From a virus, in the IMG/VR virus record IMGVR_UViG_3300044729_003777, positions 1 to 23,046 of that record: 23,046 bases of DNA; one strand, given 5' to 3'. The notes under the pieces were generated by a model. That model was not told where the DNA came from and searched no databases. It saw only the letters and a program-made list of their open reading frames with translations. Positions 6,960 through 16,800 of the stretch are shown piece after piece; the stretch's first letter is position 1; each line of letters starts with the position of its first letter. The position numbers and the translations under genes were made by a program.

Positions 6960-8504
6960 ATGGCAGAAATCATACAACGCAGCAGAGGCCGGCCCAAGAG
7001 TTACAAATTTGATCGTGGTGGCTACCCAGCAGAATTTGGACCATTCACCGGTATAGTCATGAGCACCTATGACAACACTCGCAGCGGTAGACTCAGAGTG
7101 TTCATTCCAGCATTCAATGGACCAGCCAATCAAATCAATACCAGTGATGCCTACAGTGTCATGCAAGACGAAAGCAAGTGGACCACAGTGAGCTACATGC
7201 CACCGTTTTTTGGGTCCACCCCACCGCCACCATCGTCAGGCTCAACCAACAGCGTGGGTGCCTACCCAGGCAACCCCAACAGTTACGGCATGTGGTTCAC
7301 CCCGCCTGACATCGGAGTCACTGTCATCTGTATCTTTGTCAACGGTGATCGCAGCCAAGGCTACTATATTGGTGTGGCACCTGATGAAACTGTGGGACAC
7401 ATGGTGCCTGCCATCGGGGCCTCCAGTTCGTTTGAATTGGCCAATGCAAATCAACAAGCCTATTTTGATGGCGCGATTAGGCTACCAGTCAGTGAACTCA
7501 ACGTCAACAATGATGCCTTGTACAACAGCCCTAGATTTTACAATGTACCAAAACCGGTGCATAGTTATCAGGCTCAAACCATGTTTCAGCAGGGCTTGAT
7601 CAAAGACGGAGAACGCGGTCCCATAACCAGTAGCAGCCAACGTGAAAGTCCCAGTGCGGTGTTTGGGATTAGCACACCGGGCACGCCTATCTATCAAGGC
7701 GGTCTCAAACCCAACGACATCCGCAGACGAATTGATGCAGGGGAAGTCAGTCCTCAAGATGTCAATGTGATAGGCCGGGTGAGTGGCCACAGTTTTGTCA
7801 TGGACGACGGCAATCTAGATGGTGACAATTCGCTGATTAGATTGAGAACCAGCAAAGGACACCAGATCACCATGAGTGACAGTGGAAACTTTTTCTACAT
7901 CACTCACGCCAACGGACAGACATGGTTGGAATTTGGTGTGGAAGGCACAGTTGATGTCTACAGCAGCAATTCTGTCAATGTGCGGACCAAGGGCGACATA
8001 AACCTACACGCAGATCGTGACATCAACATGTATGCTGGTCGAGAAGTCAACATCAAGAGTGAAAAAAACATGCACCTTGAAAGCATGGTTGACACAATCA
8101 TCACTGCCCAACAAAATTTCACGGCTTATAGCAAAGGAACCATTGGTGTCAAGGCCGACGGTACTTTGACATTGAACAGTGCTTCTGGATCATGGGGCGC
8201 AGGCAGTGCCATGAAACTGCAGGCCGGCGCTATTGATCTCAATGGACCTGCTGCTGACAAGGTCACAGCACCCAACCCCATTACAAAAACTCTATTTGAT
8301 GACACCACGTTTGACAACAGCACAGGTTGGGAAACACAGGAAGATGGTTTGACCAGCATAGTTTCTCGTGCGCCTACCCATGAGCCTTATCCTTATCACA
8401 ACCGCGGTGTTGACGTTGTCACAGCATTTGAAACTGGCCAACCCAGTCCGCCGCCCGGAGCTGTGCCGGTGCCAGCCGGTGTAGAAATCATTGTTCAGGG
8501 CTGA
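6960..8504 (+). CDS. 5: Baseplate central spike/hub protein gp5-like, without lysozyme domain
   Basis: gp5 trimers form the membrane-piercing needle below the hub. Residues about 25-140 make an OB fold, with FGPFTGIVMSTYDNTRSGRL, then KWTTVSYMPPFFGST, then MWFTPPDIGVTVICIFVNGD. Residues about 270-330 form a second gp5/VgrG-like section (GHSFVMDDG, then LIRLRTSKGHQITMSDSG). Residues about 331-410 show the alternating pattern of a triple beta-helix, for example DINLHADRDINMYAGREVNI. The C-terminus has a conserved-looking APTHEPYPYHNRG (about 471-483) and a Pro-rich end. T4 gp5 has a phage-lysozyme domain between OB fold and helix; here that stretch (about 141-265) has no lysozyme motif. Length is 514 against 575 in T4. 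The start lies 7 bases after the hub stop, with only a weak AGAGAG upstream. Confidence 0.86.
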   Translation: MAEIIQRSRGRPKSYKFDRGGYPAEFGPFTGIVMSTYDNTRSGRLRVFIPAFNGPANQINTSDAYSVMQDESKWTTVSYMPPFFGSTPPPPSSGSTNSVGAYPGNPNSYGMWFTPPDIGVTVICIFVNGDRSQGYYIGVAPDETVGHMVPAIGASSSFELANANQQAYFDGAIRLPVSELNVNNDALYNSPRFYNVPKPVHSYQAQTMFQQGLIKDGERGPITSSSQRESPSAVFGISTPGTPIYQGGLKPNDIRRRIDAGEVSPQDVNVIGRVSGHSFVMDDGNLDGDNSLIRLRTSKGHQITMSDSGNFFYITHANGQTWLEFGVEGTVDVYSSNSVNVRTKGDINLHADRDINMYAGREVNIKSEKNMHLESMVDTIITAQQNFTAYSKGTIGVKADGTLTLNSASGSWGAGSAMKLQAGAIDLNGPAADKVTAPNPITKTLFDDTTFDNSTGWETQEDGLTSIVSRAPTHEPYPYHNRGVDVVTAFETGQPSPPPGAVPVPAGVEIIVQG

Positions 8505-8509
8505 CCCAC

Positions 8510-10003
8510 ATGGGCAAGTTTACCTTTCAACGCCAAGGCAAAAGCTACACTGTCACAGCGCCTGCTGGTACCACGCAGGATCAGGCCAAGGCCATTTTTG
8601 ACCAGCAGGCCAACACCGGCAGCTTGGATGGTCTGCAGCCAGGCGACACACTGTCAGCTGCCACACAGGCAGCTCAAGGTCTAGATTCAGCCGCAGCCAA
8701 CGCATCTCAAGACCTAGCCAAATCTGGCAAAAGCCTGGCGCAAGGCATTGGTGATCTAGCAGGAGCCACGGTCAAGGCTGTGAAATCAGTGGCTGGTGGT
8801 ATAGGCAAAGCGGTCAAGGGCATTGGCAAGGGAGTATCCAGCGGGCTCGCCAAGGTGGGCAGCAGTCTTGGTTCTGCTGTGGTCAAGATTGGCGAAGTCA
8901 TAGGTTCAGTGCCCATTGGCAACGGTATCACAGTGGGAAATTTTGCACTCAGCACCGCGGCTTTCTTGGGCATTGGTGGCATGACTCAGGCCGAAACCAC
9001 AGGCACCTTGGCTCAGGTCAGCAACAATGTAAACCAACCCGCAGATGCTGTCAGCAACAGCAAGGGTGTGGGCAAATATGGACTCAGCATCAGTCAACTT
9101 GAGTCAGCAGGCTATGTGAGACCTGGCAACTCCGCCTTGGTCAACGCAACCAACACGCCGGTCAGCATACTCAAAAGCCCTGCGGTATGGACCGGAAAAG
9201 ATGGCATCAACAGCCTAGATGACATGTTGGCCAATGAAAAAATACAGAGCAAGATACAACAGACTACCATGGTGCAGGGACTGGCTGGTTTGGCCGCAGT
9301 GGGTCTAGCTGTGGGTGGAGGCAGCGATGCCATCACCACTGCGGCCATGGCAGTGGTTGCGGCCAAAAGCATTCAGCAGGCCGCGGCATATTTCAAAGAC
9401 AAACCCATACCCAATGATCCCACGGGCGCAGTGAAAACAGAATTTGACAACTCGGTACGCAACAGTGCCTATGCAGTGAGCTACACTCAGCAAAAAGTGC
9501 CAGAAGTCTGGAAGGCAGAAGAAAACCCAGTGGCGGCTGTGGCCACAACCAACCGCGACACTGTGAATGCTGCCAGCACTCGCATAGTTGGCAACGACAA
9601 AGTACCTGAGCCTCAATACAACAACGCTCCTCCTGACGTAGAAGTTGATGCAACAGCAGTGGGCGAAAGATTCACAAAAGAATATAACGACACTATAGAC
9701 AACTTCAACAACGAAATAGCAGGCATCAAAGCAGATCCAGGTTTGTCCAAGCTGCAGAAACTTGAAGCCAGAGAAACTGTGTTTATTAGATACATTGCTA
9801 TCTTGACCGGTCTAAGACAGAGTATAGCTGATTATTACTATGACCGCACTCAGTTGAAAAAACAAGATCGTGAAAAATACAATTTTAACGGTTCGGTTTT
9901 TTATCAAATAGTGCTAAGAATTGGTGAGGACATCAAGGCATTTGAAGTCAAACTGTTTGACACTCGCGATGACTTGCTGAAATTGAAGTCTCAAACACAA
10001 TAA
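8510..10003 (+). CDS. Virion-associated protein of unknown function between gp5 and gp25
   Basis: I do not recognise a characterised family for this 497-residue protein. Residues 1-45 form a small domain (FTFQRQGKSYTVTAPAGTTQ, then AKAIFDQQ), a pattern seen at the start of several phage virion proteins. Residues about 83-160 are Gly/Ala/Val/Lys rich with lysines every 4-7 residues (KAVKSVAGGIGKAVKGIGKG), suggesting an amphipathic, possibly membrane-active helix. A second block (about 195-255) includes YGLSISQLESAGYVRPG and SPAVWTGKDGINSLDDML. A hydrophobic Gly/Ala stretch (about 254-295) follows, then a Pro/Val-rich linker and a charged helical C-terminus (about 385-497, possible coiled coil). 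Its place in the operon suggests a baseplate, hub-internal or ejected protein. It begins 5 bases after gp5 with no strong ribosome-binding site. Confidence 0.75.
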   Translation: MGKFTFQRQGKSYTVTAPAGTTQDQAKAIFDQQANTGSLDGLQPGDTLSAATQAAQGLDSAAANASQDLAKSGKSLAQGIGDLAGATVKAVKSVAGGIGKAVKGIGKGVSSGLAKVGSSLGSAVVKIGEVIGSVPIGNGITVGNFALSTAAFLGIGGMTQAETTGTLAQVSNNVNQPADAVSNSKGVGKYGLSISQLESAGYVRPGNSALVNATNTPVSILKSPAVWTGKDGINSLDDMLANEKIQSKIQQTTMVQGLAGLAAVGLAVGGGSDAITTAAMAVVAAKSIQQAAAYFKDKPIPNDPTGAVKTEFDNSVRNSAYAVSYTQQKVPEVWKAEENPVAAVATTNRDTVNAASTRIVGNDKVPEPQYNNAPPDVEVDATAVGERFTKEYNDTIDNFNNEIAGIKADPGLSKLQKLEARETVFIRYIAILTGLRQSIADYYYDRTQLKKQDREKYNFNGSVFYQIVLRIGEDIKAFEVKLFDTRDDLLKLKSQTQ

Positions 10004-10024
10004 GTAACAAGTGAGGCACACAAA

Positions 10025-10402
10025 ATGGCACAGACCTACATTGGATTCAACACAATAGATCAATTCAAAAAATTCACGCTGACAGGCGATGCATTGATCA
10101 AACGTGACCTTATCAATGCTTTCAACATTCGTCAAGGGTCACTGCCGGGGCGTCCTGGCTATGGCACAGTGATCTGGGACTATCTATTTGAAAACAAAGT
10201 AGAAGACCTACAGTTTGAACTCAACAGAGAAATTCAACGTGTGGCCGGAAGCGATCCCCGAGTGTATATCAGCGACAGTCAGGTGTACCCACAAGACAAT
10301 GGAATTCTCATAGAAATACAGCTCACCATAGTGCCAGGCACTGACGTTGAGAGACTGGCCATATTTTTTGATCTCACCAGTCGCTCAGCAACCTACGTAT
10401 AA
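10025..10402 (+). CDS. 25: Baseplate wedge protein gp25-like
   Basis: gp25 joins gp6 and gp53 in the wedge and starts sheath assembly; the fold is shared with contractile injection systems and type VI secretion TssE. The protein has 125 residues (T4: 132). Visible signatures are DLINAFNIRQGSLPGRPGYG (about 30-49), TVIWDYLFEN, and the helix ELNREIQRVAGSDPRV followed by VYPQDNGILIEIQLT. Family members carry the same R-x-G-x-x-x-x-x-P-x-x-G arrangement and a C-terminal beta hairpin. GTGAGG at 10011-10016 lies 8 bases before the ATG. The gene is separated from the previous one by 21 bases, and its stop codon overlaps the first bases of the promoter box in front of gp6. Confidence 0.97.
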   Translation: MAQTYIGFNTIDQFKKFTLTGDALIKRDLINAFNIRQGSLPGRPGYGTVIWDYLFENKVEDLQFELNREIQRVAGSDPRVYISDSQVYPQDNGILIEIQLTIVPGTDVERLAIFFDLTSRSATYV

Positions 10403-10429
10403 CTGCGCCGTTTTTGCCGTCGATAAATA
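10401..10429 (+). promoter_or_regulatory. Candidate late promoter with upstream dyad box, copy 2
   Basis: AACTGCGCCGTT (10401-10412) lies 11 bases before TAAATA (10424-10429). Box sequence and spacing are identical to the copy at 2756-2784, while the spacer bases differ. The box starts within the gp25 stop codon. A start about six bases downstream of TAAATA would coincide with AGAGG (10435-10439), the ribosome-binding site of gp6, leaving a leader of about 10 bases. It would give gp6 and the giant gene their own late promoter. Confidence 0.7.
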
Positions 10430-10444
10430 AAAAAAGAGGCTAAA

Positions 10445-13400
10445 ATGGCGATTACCACACGACAAACTGCAATATTTGGTGTTGAAGACTGGAAACAGAT
10501 CTATCAAACCTATCGCGAAGCTGATTTTCAAAGCTATGATTTTGAAACTCTGCGCAAGAGTTTTGTAGACTATCTAAGACTCTACTATCCTGAAACTTTC
10601 AATGACTACATCGAAAGCAGTGAATTTATTGCGCTGCTTGATGTAATTGCTTTCATGGGCCAGGCACTGGCTTTCCGCACTGATCTCAACACTCGCGAAA
10701 ATTACATTGACACAGCAGAACGTCGCGACAGCGTGGTCAAATTGGCCAACTTGGTCAGCTACACTGCCAAGCGTAACATTGCGGCCGAAGGATTTCTCAA
10801 GGTTTTTTCAGTTGTCACAACTGAAAATGTTTTTGATTATCAAGGCACCAACCTGGCCAACTTTACAGTGAACTGGGCCGATCCCACCAATCCAGACTGG
10901 CAAGAACAGTTCACAACCATACTGAATTCGGCCTTGGTTGACACACAGCGAGTGGGTAGACCGGCCAACCGTCAAAACATCTTGGGCATCAGAACCGACG
11001 AATATGGTATCAATCTAGTTCCGGGCTTCTTGCCAGTGGTACCCTACAATGCCACAGTGGACGGTGTTGTAATGCCGTTTGAAGCAGTTACATCCACCAG
11101 CGAAGGTGCCAACTTCTTGTATGAACCAGCACCACAGGCTGGGCAGCCATTTAATATCTTGTTTAGAAACGACAGCCTAGGATTTGCCAGCCCCAACACC
11201 GGATATTTTTTCATGTTCAAACAAGGTGTGCTGCAAAACCAGGATTTTAACTTGGCCGAACGTATCAGTAATCGCACAGTCAACATCAACATCGAAGGCG
11301 TCAACAACAAAGACTTCTGGCTGTTTCAGCTTGACAACGTTGGCAATGTATCTAGACAGTGGGAATACAGCGAAAACATTTACACCGCAGCCGGTGAACA
11401 GCTTGGAACCAGTCTGCGCCCATTGTTCAGTGTGACATCAAGAACCAATGATCAGATCACTCTTATATTTGGCGACGGGGTGTTCAGCGAAATTCCTGTG
11501 GGCACATTCCGTACCTATGTGCGTGCCAGCAACGGTTTACAGTACATCATCAACCCAGCTGAAATGCAGAATGTGCAGTTGTCTATCAGCTACATCAGCC
11601 GCACAGGCAATCTAGAAACAATCACTTTTACCTGTGGCATCACGCAGCCTGTGAGCAACAGTCAGGCACGTGAGCCCTTGGAACAGATCAAACAACGTGC
11701 TCCGGCCAGATACTACACACAGGATCGCATGGTCAACGGTGAAGATTACAACCTGTTTCCCTACACTCAGTACAGCTCAATTCTCAAAAGCAAGGCCTTG
11801 AACAGAGCCAGTATTGGTACCAGTCGTTATCTTGACCTAGTGGACAACACGGGCAAATACAGTTCAACCAATACCTTTGGCAGCGATGGTGCGCTGTGGC
11901 GCGAAGATGTTACGCCCACAATTTTGTTCAGCTGGGTCAACCGCAATGAAATTGCTGATGCCATAACCAACCAGGTGCAACCACAGTTGGCTGAAAGTAC
12001 GCTGCAACAATTTTATTACGCCAATTTTCCACGACAAACAGTCAACACCGGTGCCACAGCAGGCTTTACCTGGCAACAGAGCACCACCTTGGCCAACGAA
12101 ACCACAGGATTTTTTAGAAACGCCACGTTCAGTCAAGACTGGCCCAATGGTGCTCCCATAGCCGTCGGACCCACTACCAGCACAGTATTTCGTTATGTTG
12201 TTGTAGGCAGCTTGATCAAGTTTGTGGCTCCGGCAGGCTACTATTTTGATACCAACAACAAACTGCAACCAGGCACTGCCACTGGCGAAAATGAAAAAGA
12301 CAGTATTTGGGCCAGTCCACAAGCCATTGTGGGCACCGGCGACAACAATGGTCTAGGCAATCTAACCACAGGCGTGGGGCCAGTAACGCTTAACAATTTT
12401 GTGCCCACTGGCGCCATTGTTGATACCATTATCCCATTGTTTGTGACAGACCTGCCTTTGTCTCTGGAAACTGCCATGGCTGAACAGATTCTGCTGTTTA
12501 GAAACTTTGGCATTGGTTACGACAACGACGGCACCATCACCGGAACCCCTTATACCTGGTATCTCATTACCAGCACCAATCTTGATCAAGATGCTGCGTT
12601 CAGTTTGGCCAACGCAGGATCAACCGCAGGTACCAATCTAGATGCTTCGTGGTTGGTGCAGTTTGTGGTTGAAAATCAAAATTATACCATTACGTTTAGA
12701 GGCTTGTCTTACAATTTTGGATCAGTGCTGCAGACTAGATTTTTCTTCTATGGCGATCAACAGATTTACGACAGCCGCACAGGCACAATCATCAAAGATT
12801 TCGTCAACATCTTGGCCGTAAACACCAGACCTGACAGCACTCAAACACTGTCAGGCAACGTGCCTGTGACCATCACAGGACAACCTGTGGAAAGCGATGG
12901 CTACGTGGACGACTTCCAGGTCTTGGTTGGATTCCGTGATGTTGACAACGACGGCGTGCCAGACAATCCAGATTTTTTTGATGAGATTGTAGCTCCATCA
13001 GTGACACCAAATCAAAAACTGATCTTTTTACAACAGACCATTGATTTTGACAATCTTCAAAGATATCTGCTGACCGAGCCTGGCGTGGTCAACAGCGATT
13101 ATCCCACACTTGATGCGCTTGAACTGGTCAAGACCGAGTGGTCACCAGGACAGGTGTTCTACGCATATTCACAAGAACTATTTTACCAACTGTCAATCAA
13201 CGCCGCTGGAGTTAGAACCCTGACTCAGGTGTCAGGCTACATCGCTCGCACTGGTCGCCAAAGCCTGTATTATCAGTACAGACACAATGCTCCACTCAGT
13301 GCGCGAATTGATCCAGGTACCACAAACATCATTGATTTGTACATTGTGACGCAAAGTTACTACACAGCCTATCAAAACTGGATCAAAGACACCACAGGCA

Positions 13401-13897
13401 CTGTGACTGAGCCACCGTTGCCCACAATTGACGAACTCAGCACAGAATATCAAGGTTTGCAAGAATACAAAATGTTGAGCGACAACATCATCTTGAACAG
13501 TGTGATTTTCAAGCCCTTGTTTGGCGCCAAGGCAGCCAATGAACTTCGTGCCACCATCAAGGTCATCAGAGCTCAAGGCAGCACAGCCAGCACCAGTGAA
13601 ATCAAAAGTTCGGTGGTGGCAGCCATGAATGATTATTTCAGCATTGACAAGTGGAACTTTGGTGACACTTTCTTTTTCAGCGAGTTGGCTGGCTATCTAC
13701 ACAGAGAATTGGGCAGCATAATTAGTTCTGTAGTACTGGTGCCGCTGGACCAACAGAAGTTCTTTGGAGATCTGTACGAAATTAGATCAGCACCCAGTGA
13801 GATTTTTGTTAACGCCGCAACTATTGACAACATTGACGTGATCGAGGCATTGACCAGTACCAACTTGCGCACTGCACCAGGTAGTGGAGTTATCTAA
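10445..13897 (+). CDS. 6: Baseplate wedge protein gp6-like (enlarged)
   Basis: gp6 forms the inner ring that links baseplate wedges. The 1150-residue protein is much longer than T4 gp6 (660). The N-terminal part has LYYPETFNDYIESSEFIALL and DLNTRENYIDTAERRDSVVK (about 40-100), with ITLIFGDGVFSEIPVGTFR near 337-355 (the FGDG motif of this superfamily). It continues with IKQRAPARYYTQDRMVNGED (about 416-435) and a conserved block through about 480. The C-terminal part keeps FKPLFGAKAANELRATIKVI, DYFSIDKWNFGDTFFFSELA and FGDLYEIRSAPSEIFVN. Between roughly 495 and 1010 lies extra sequence, including an aspartate-rich loop D832-x-D-x-D-G-x-x-D840 that resembles calcium-binding repeats. AGAGG precedes the ATG by 5 bases. 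The stop overlaps the next start as TAATG. Confidence 0.95.
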   Translation: MAITTRQTAIFGVEDWKQIYQTYREADFQSYDFETLRKSFVDYLRLYYPETFNDYIESSEFIALLDVIAFMGQALAFRTDLNTRENYIDTAERRDSVVKLANLVSYTAKRNIAAEGFLKVFSVVTTENVFDYQGTNLANFTVNWADPTNPDWQEQFTTILNSALVDTQRVGRPANRQNILGIRTDEYGINLVPGFLPVVPYNATVDGVVMPFEAVTSTSEGANFLYEPAPQAGQPFNILFRNDSLGFASPNTGYFFMFKQGVLQNQDFNLAERISNRTVNINIEGVNNKDFWLFQLDNVGNVSRQWEYSENIYTAAGEQLGTSLRPLFSVTSRTNDQITLIFGDGVFSEIPVGTFRTYVRASNGLQYIINPAEMQNVQLSISYISRTGNLETITFTCGITQPVSNSQAREPLEQIKQRAPARYYTQDRMVNGEDYNLFPYTQYSSILKSKALNRASIGTSRYLDLVDNTGKYSSTNTFGSDGALWREDVTPTILFSWVNRNEIADAITNQVQPQLAESTLQQFYYANFPRQTVNTGATAGFTWQQSTTLANETTGFFRNATFSQDWPNGAPIAVGPTTSTVFRYVVVGSLIKFVAPAGYYFDTNNKLQPGTATGENEKDSIWASPQAIVGTGDNNGLGNLTTGVGPVTLNNFVPTGAIVDTIIPLFVTDLPLSLETAMAEQILLFRNFGIGYDNDGTITGTPYTWYLITSTNLDQDAAFSLANAGSTAGTNLDASWLVQFVVENQNYTITFRGLSYNFGSVLQTRFFFYGDQQIYDSRTGTIIKDFVNILAVNTRPDSTQTLSGNVPVTITGQPVESDGYVDDFQVLVGFRDVDNDGVPDNPDFFDEIVAPSVTPNQKLIFLQQTIDFDNLQRYLLTEPGVVNSDYPTLDALELVKTEWSPGQVFYAYSQELFYQLSINAAGVRTLTQVSGYIARTGRQSLYYQYRHNAPLSARIDPGTTNIIDLYIVTQSYYTAYQNWIKDTTGTVTEPPLPTIDELSTEYQGLQEYKMLSDNIILNSVIFKPLFGAKAANELRATIKVIRAQGSTASTSEIKSSVVAAMNDYFSIDKWNFGDTFFFSELAGYLHRELGSIISSVVLVPLDQQKFFGDLYEIRSAPSEIFVNAATIDNIDVIEALTSTNLRTAPGSGVI

Positions 13898-16800
13898 TGG
13901 CAACTGTAAAAACTGTTGATTTTCTTCCAGAAATTTTTCAAACTGACACCAATCGCCAGTTCTTGGCAGCTACCCTGGATCAATTGGTACAGGAACCACG
14001 GTTCAAAAAGACCCAAGGTTTTATTGGACGCAGAGTGGGACCCGGTGTCAACCCCAATGATCGATATGTGGTGGAAATTGACGAAACACGTACCAATTAT
14101 CAACTTGAACCTGGTGTAATCAGTCTCAAACCCGACACTGACATTATCAAAGATGTAATAACCTATCCAGGTATCAATGATGCAATAACTTTTCAAGGCG
14201 GCAACGGCGACAGACCGGATCGTCTCTACACCAGTGAATATTACACTTGGGATCCGTTTGTAAACTTTGATACCTTTGTAAACTTCAGTCAGTATTTTTG
14301 GCTGCCCAACGGCCCTGACTCAGTTGATGTCCGGGCTTCGCAGATTCCCTTCAATGCAAATTTCAATGTAACAAGAGAAAACGGTGTTTACACATTTGAC
14401 GGGGTCAGCGGCAATAATCCCACTATTACCCTGGTGCGTGGCGGAAACTATACGTTTTCTGTAGCACAAAATGACAAAGAAACCATCAATTTTAGAGTCC
14501 AAAACAGCACAGACACAGCTTATCTCGTAGACGGTCAACGCAATCCCACACTCACATTGGCTCGCGGCAACACCTATGTGTTCAACCTCACCACCAATGG
14601 AGTGTTTCCGTTTTGGATCAAATCTCAGCCCGTGACCGGCACAGTTGAGTCGTACGATCAGGGTGTGCTGAGAAACGGTGCAGTCACTGGATTGGTAACT
14701 TTCACAGTACCGCGCGATGCGCCTGACACACTGTATTACATTGCAGAAAACAGACAGGCAATGCAAGGGGTGTTGAACATAGTTGACAATGTGTCTGGAA
14801 CTGGTCCAGGTTTTTGGATTCAGGCAGCACCAGGAGTATCAGGTCAACTGCCTTCAACTCCAAACATCAGCAGTCGTGATGTGTTTGGGGTAACCAACAA
14901 TGGTGAAGATCTAGGAGTTGTGACTTTCAACGTTCCTTTCAAAGAAGGACAAAACTTTTTCTACAATCTCACCAATTTTGGCACAGCAGACCTCTTGACC
15001 ACCCTGCAGTTCAGTCAGATCAACAACGTCAGCGTCACTCAGTTCATTGATACCTATGGTGGCATTGATGGCATCACGGATCTCAACGGTAGAACATTGG
15101 TGTTCACAAACCCCGAGCTTGACGCCGCCGTGGGCGGTTGGGAAGACATTTCGCTGTATGATCCCTTGGTTCAAACTGTTGCCAACAATGGCTTGATTGG
15201 TAGTTTTGACTCAACAACTTTCAGTCAGACCACACCAATACCTTTTGAAAATCGCTATCAACTTTGGCAAATCAATTACACCACCACTGACAATGTTGAG
15301 TACATCACTCTGCAAAAAATCACAGACATCCCGGAACTTTCAAAATTTACTGTGAAATTTGGTGCGGAATTCAGTAACACACAGTGGTACAAAGACACCA
15401 CTGGGTTTATCAAATCTGTGCCTTTGCTGTCAGCAGCTCAGGACACTTTGTACTATCAAGATGGTACTGATCCTGACATTTTTGGACAAATCAAATTGGT
15501 TGATCAAGGACAATCAACCACAATTTTCATTGATGAAATAGTTGGAAAAAGCAACTACACCAGTCCAAATGGTGTGGTCTTCAGCACAGGATTGAAAGTC
15601 AAATTCACTGGTGATGTTGTGCCATCAACCTTTGCCAGCAACACTGTTAGCATATCTTACACAGGAACCGAAGCTGGCACAAATTACATCACTGCGGTTG
15701 ATGACACAGACCAACTCTATGTTGGTCAGCGCATTGTGTTTTCTTCACCAACCCTGGGTGGATTGGTTGCTGGTCAAAATTATTATGTGAGATCAATCGC
15801 GGCCAACGGTTTGAAATTCACAGTAAGTTCACAGCCTGGTGGAACAACTACGTTGTTGCAAAATGGCTCAGGCAATGCCACAGCCACGGCTATCAGCTTG
15901 AGAGAATATTATGTGGCCGGCGTTGGTACTGCAATTGAACTTTTGCCAGTGACAAATTTTGTTGTGCCCGAAACCTATGCCAGTGACTTTGACACAGACA
16001 CTGTGGCTGTTGAGCCCTTGGAGCTTGATTATCTAACCATTGACCGTGCCAGCAAAGATCTAAACGCCTGGACACGAAGCAATCGCTGGTTCCATCTTGA
16101 CGTTATCAACGCCACGGCAGAATATAACAACACTGTGGCAGTGCTGGACAATGCTTATCGCGCCAAGCGTCCAATCTTGCAATTTAGACCCGGCTTCAAA
16201 CTGTGGAACATGGGTACCGAAGGCAAGCAGCCAGTAGACATCATTGATTTTGAAGAGACTGACGCATTTAGCAACATTGAGGGAGCCACAAGTTACACAG
16301 TGGATGGTTACACTTTTGTAGAAGGAACTCGTGTAATTTTTGCTGCCGACAATGACATTGAAGTGCGCAACAAAATTTATGTTGTCAGCTTTATATTGCC
16401 TGACTCTCAGTCACCTTTGATAGCACAGCCTATCATCAATTTGACCTTGGCCACAGATGGCGAAGTTTTGATAGACCAGTCCACGGTTGTCACAGCCGGT
16501 GAATCTACCCAAGGCAAAACCTATTGGTACGATGGCGAACAGTGGATTCTTGCACAACAAAAAACCAGCATACAACAGGCTCCGTTGTTCAACATCTATG
16601 ACAGTCAAGGTGTGAGCTTTGGAGACACAACCAAATATCAATCATCAAACTTTGTCGGCAGCAAACTGTTTAGCTATGCAGTGGGGGATACCAGCCTGGT
16701 TGATCCTGTGCTGCAATTTGCCTTGGACTATCTCAACATTGAAAACGTTGGAGACATTGTGTTTGAAAACAATCTCTACGTGGACAGTTTTGTTTATGTG

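Noticed and set aside
7380-7755. Lysozyme domain expected in gp5
   Set aside because: No Glu/Asp/Thr lysozyme motif or matching length between the OB fold and the beta-helix.
8757-8990. Tape-measure protein call for the gene at 8510
   Set aside because: Gly/Ala/Lys periodicity is suggestive, but 497 residues is too short for a myovirus tail and most of the chain is not helical repeat.
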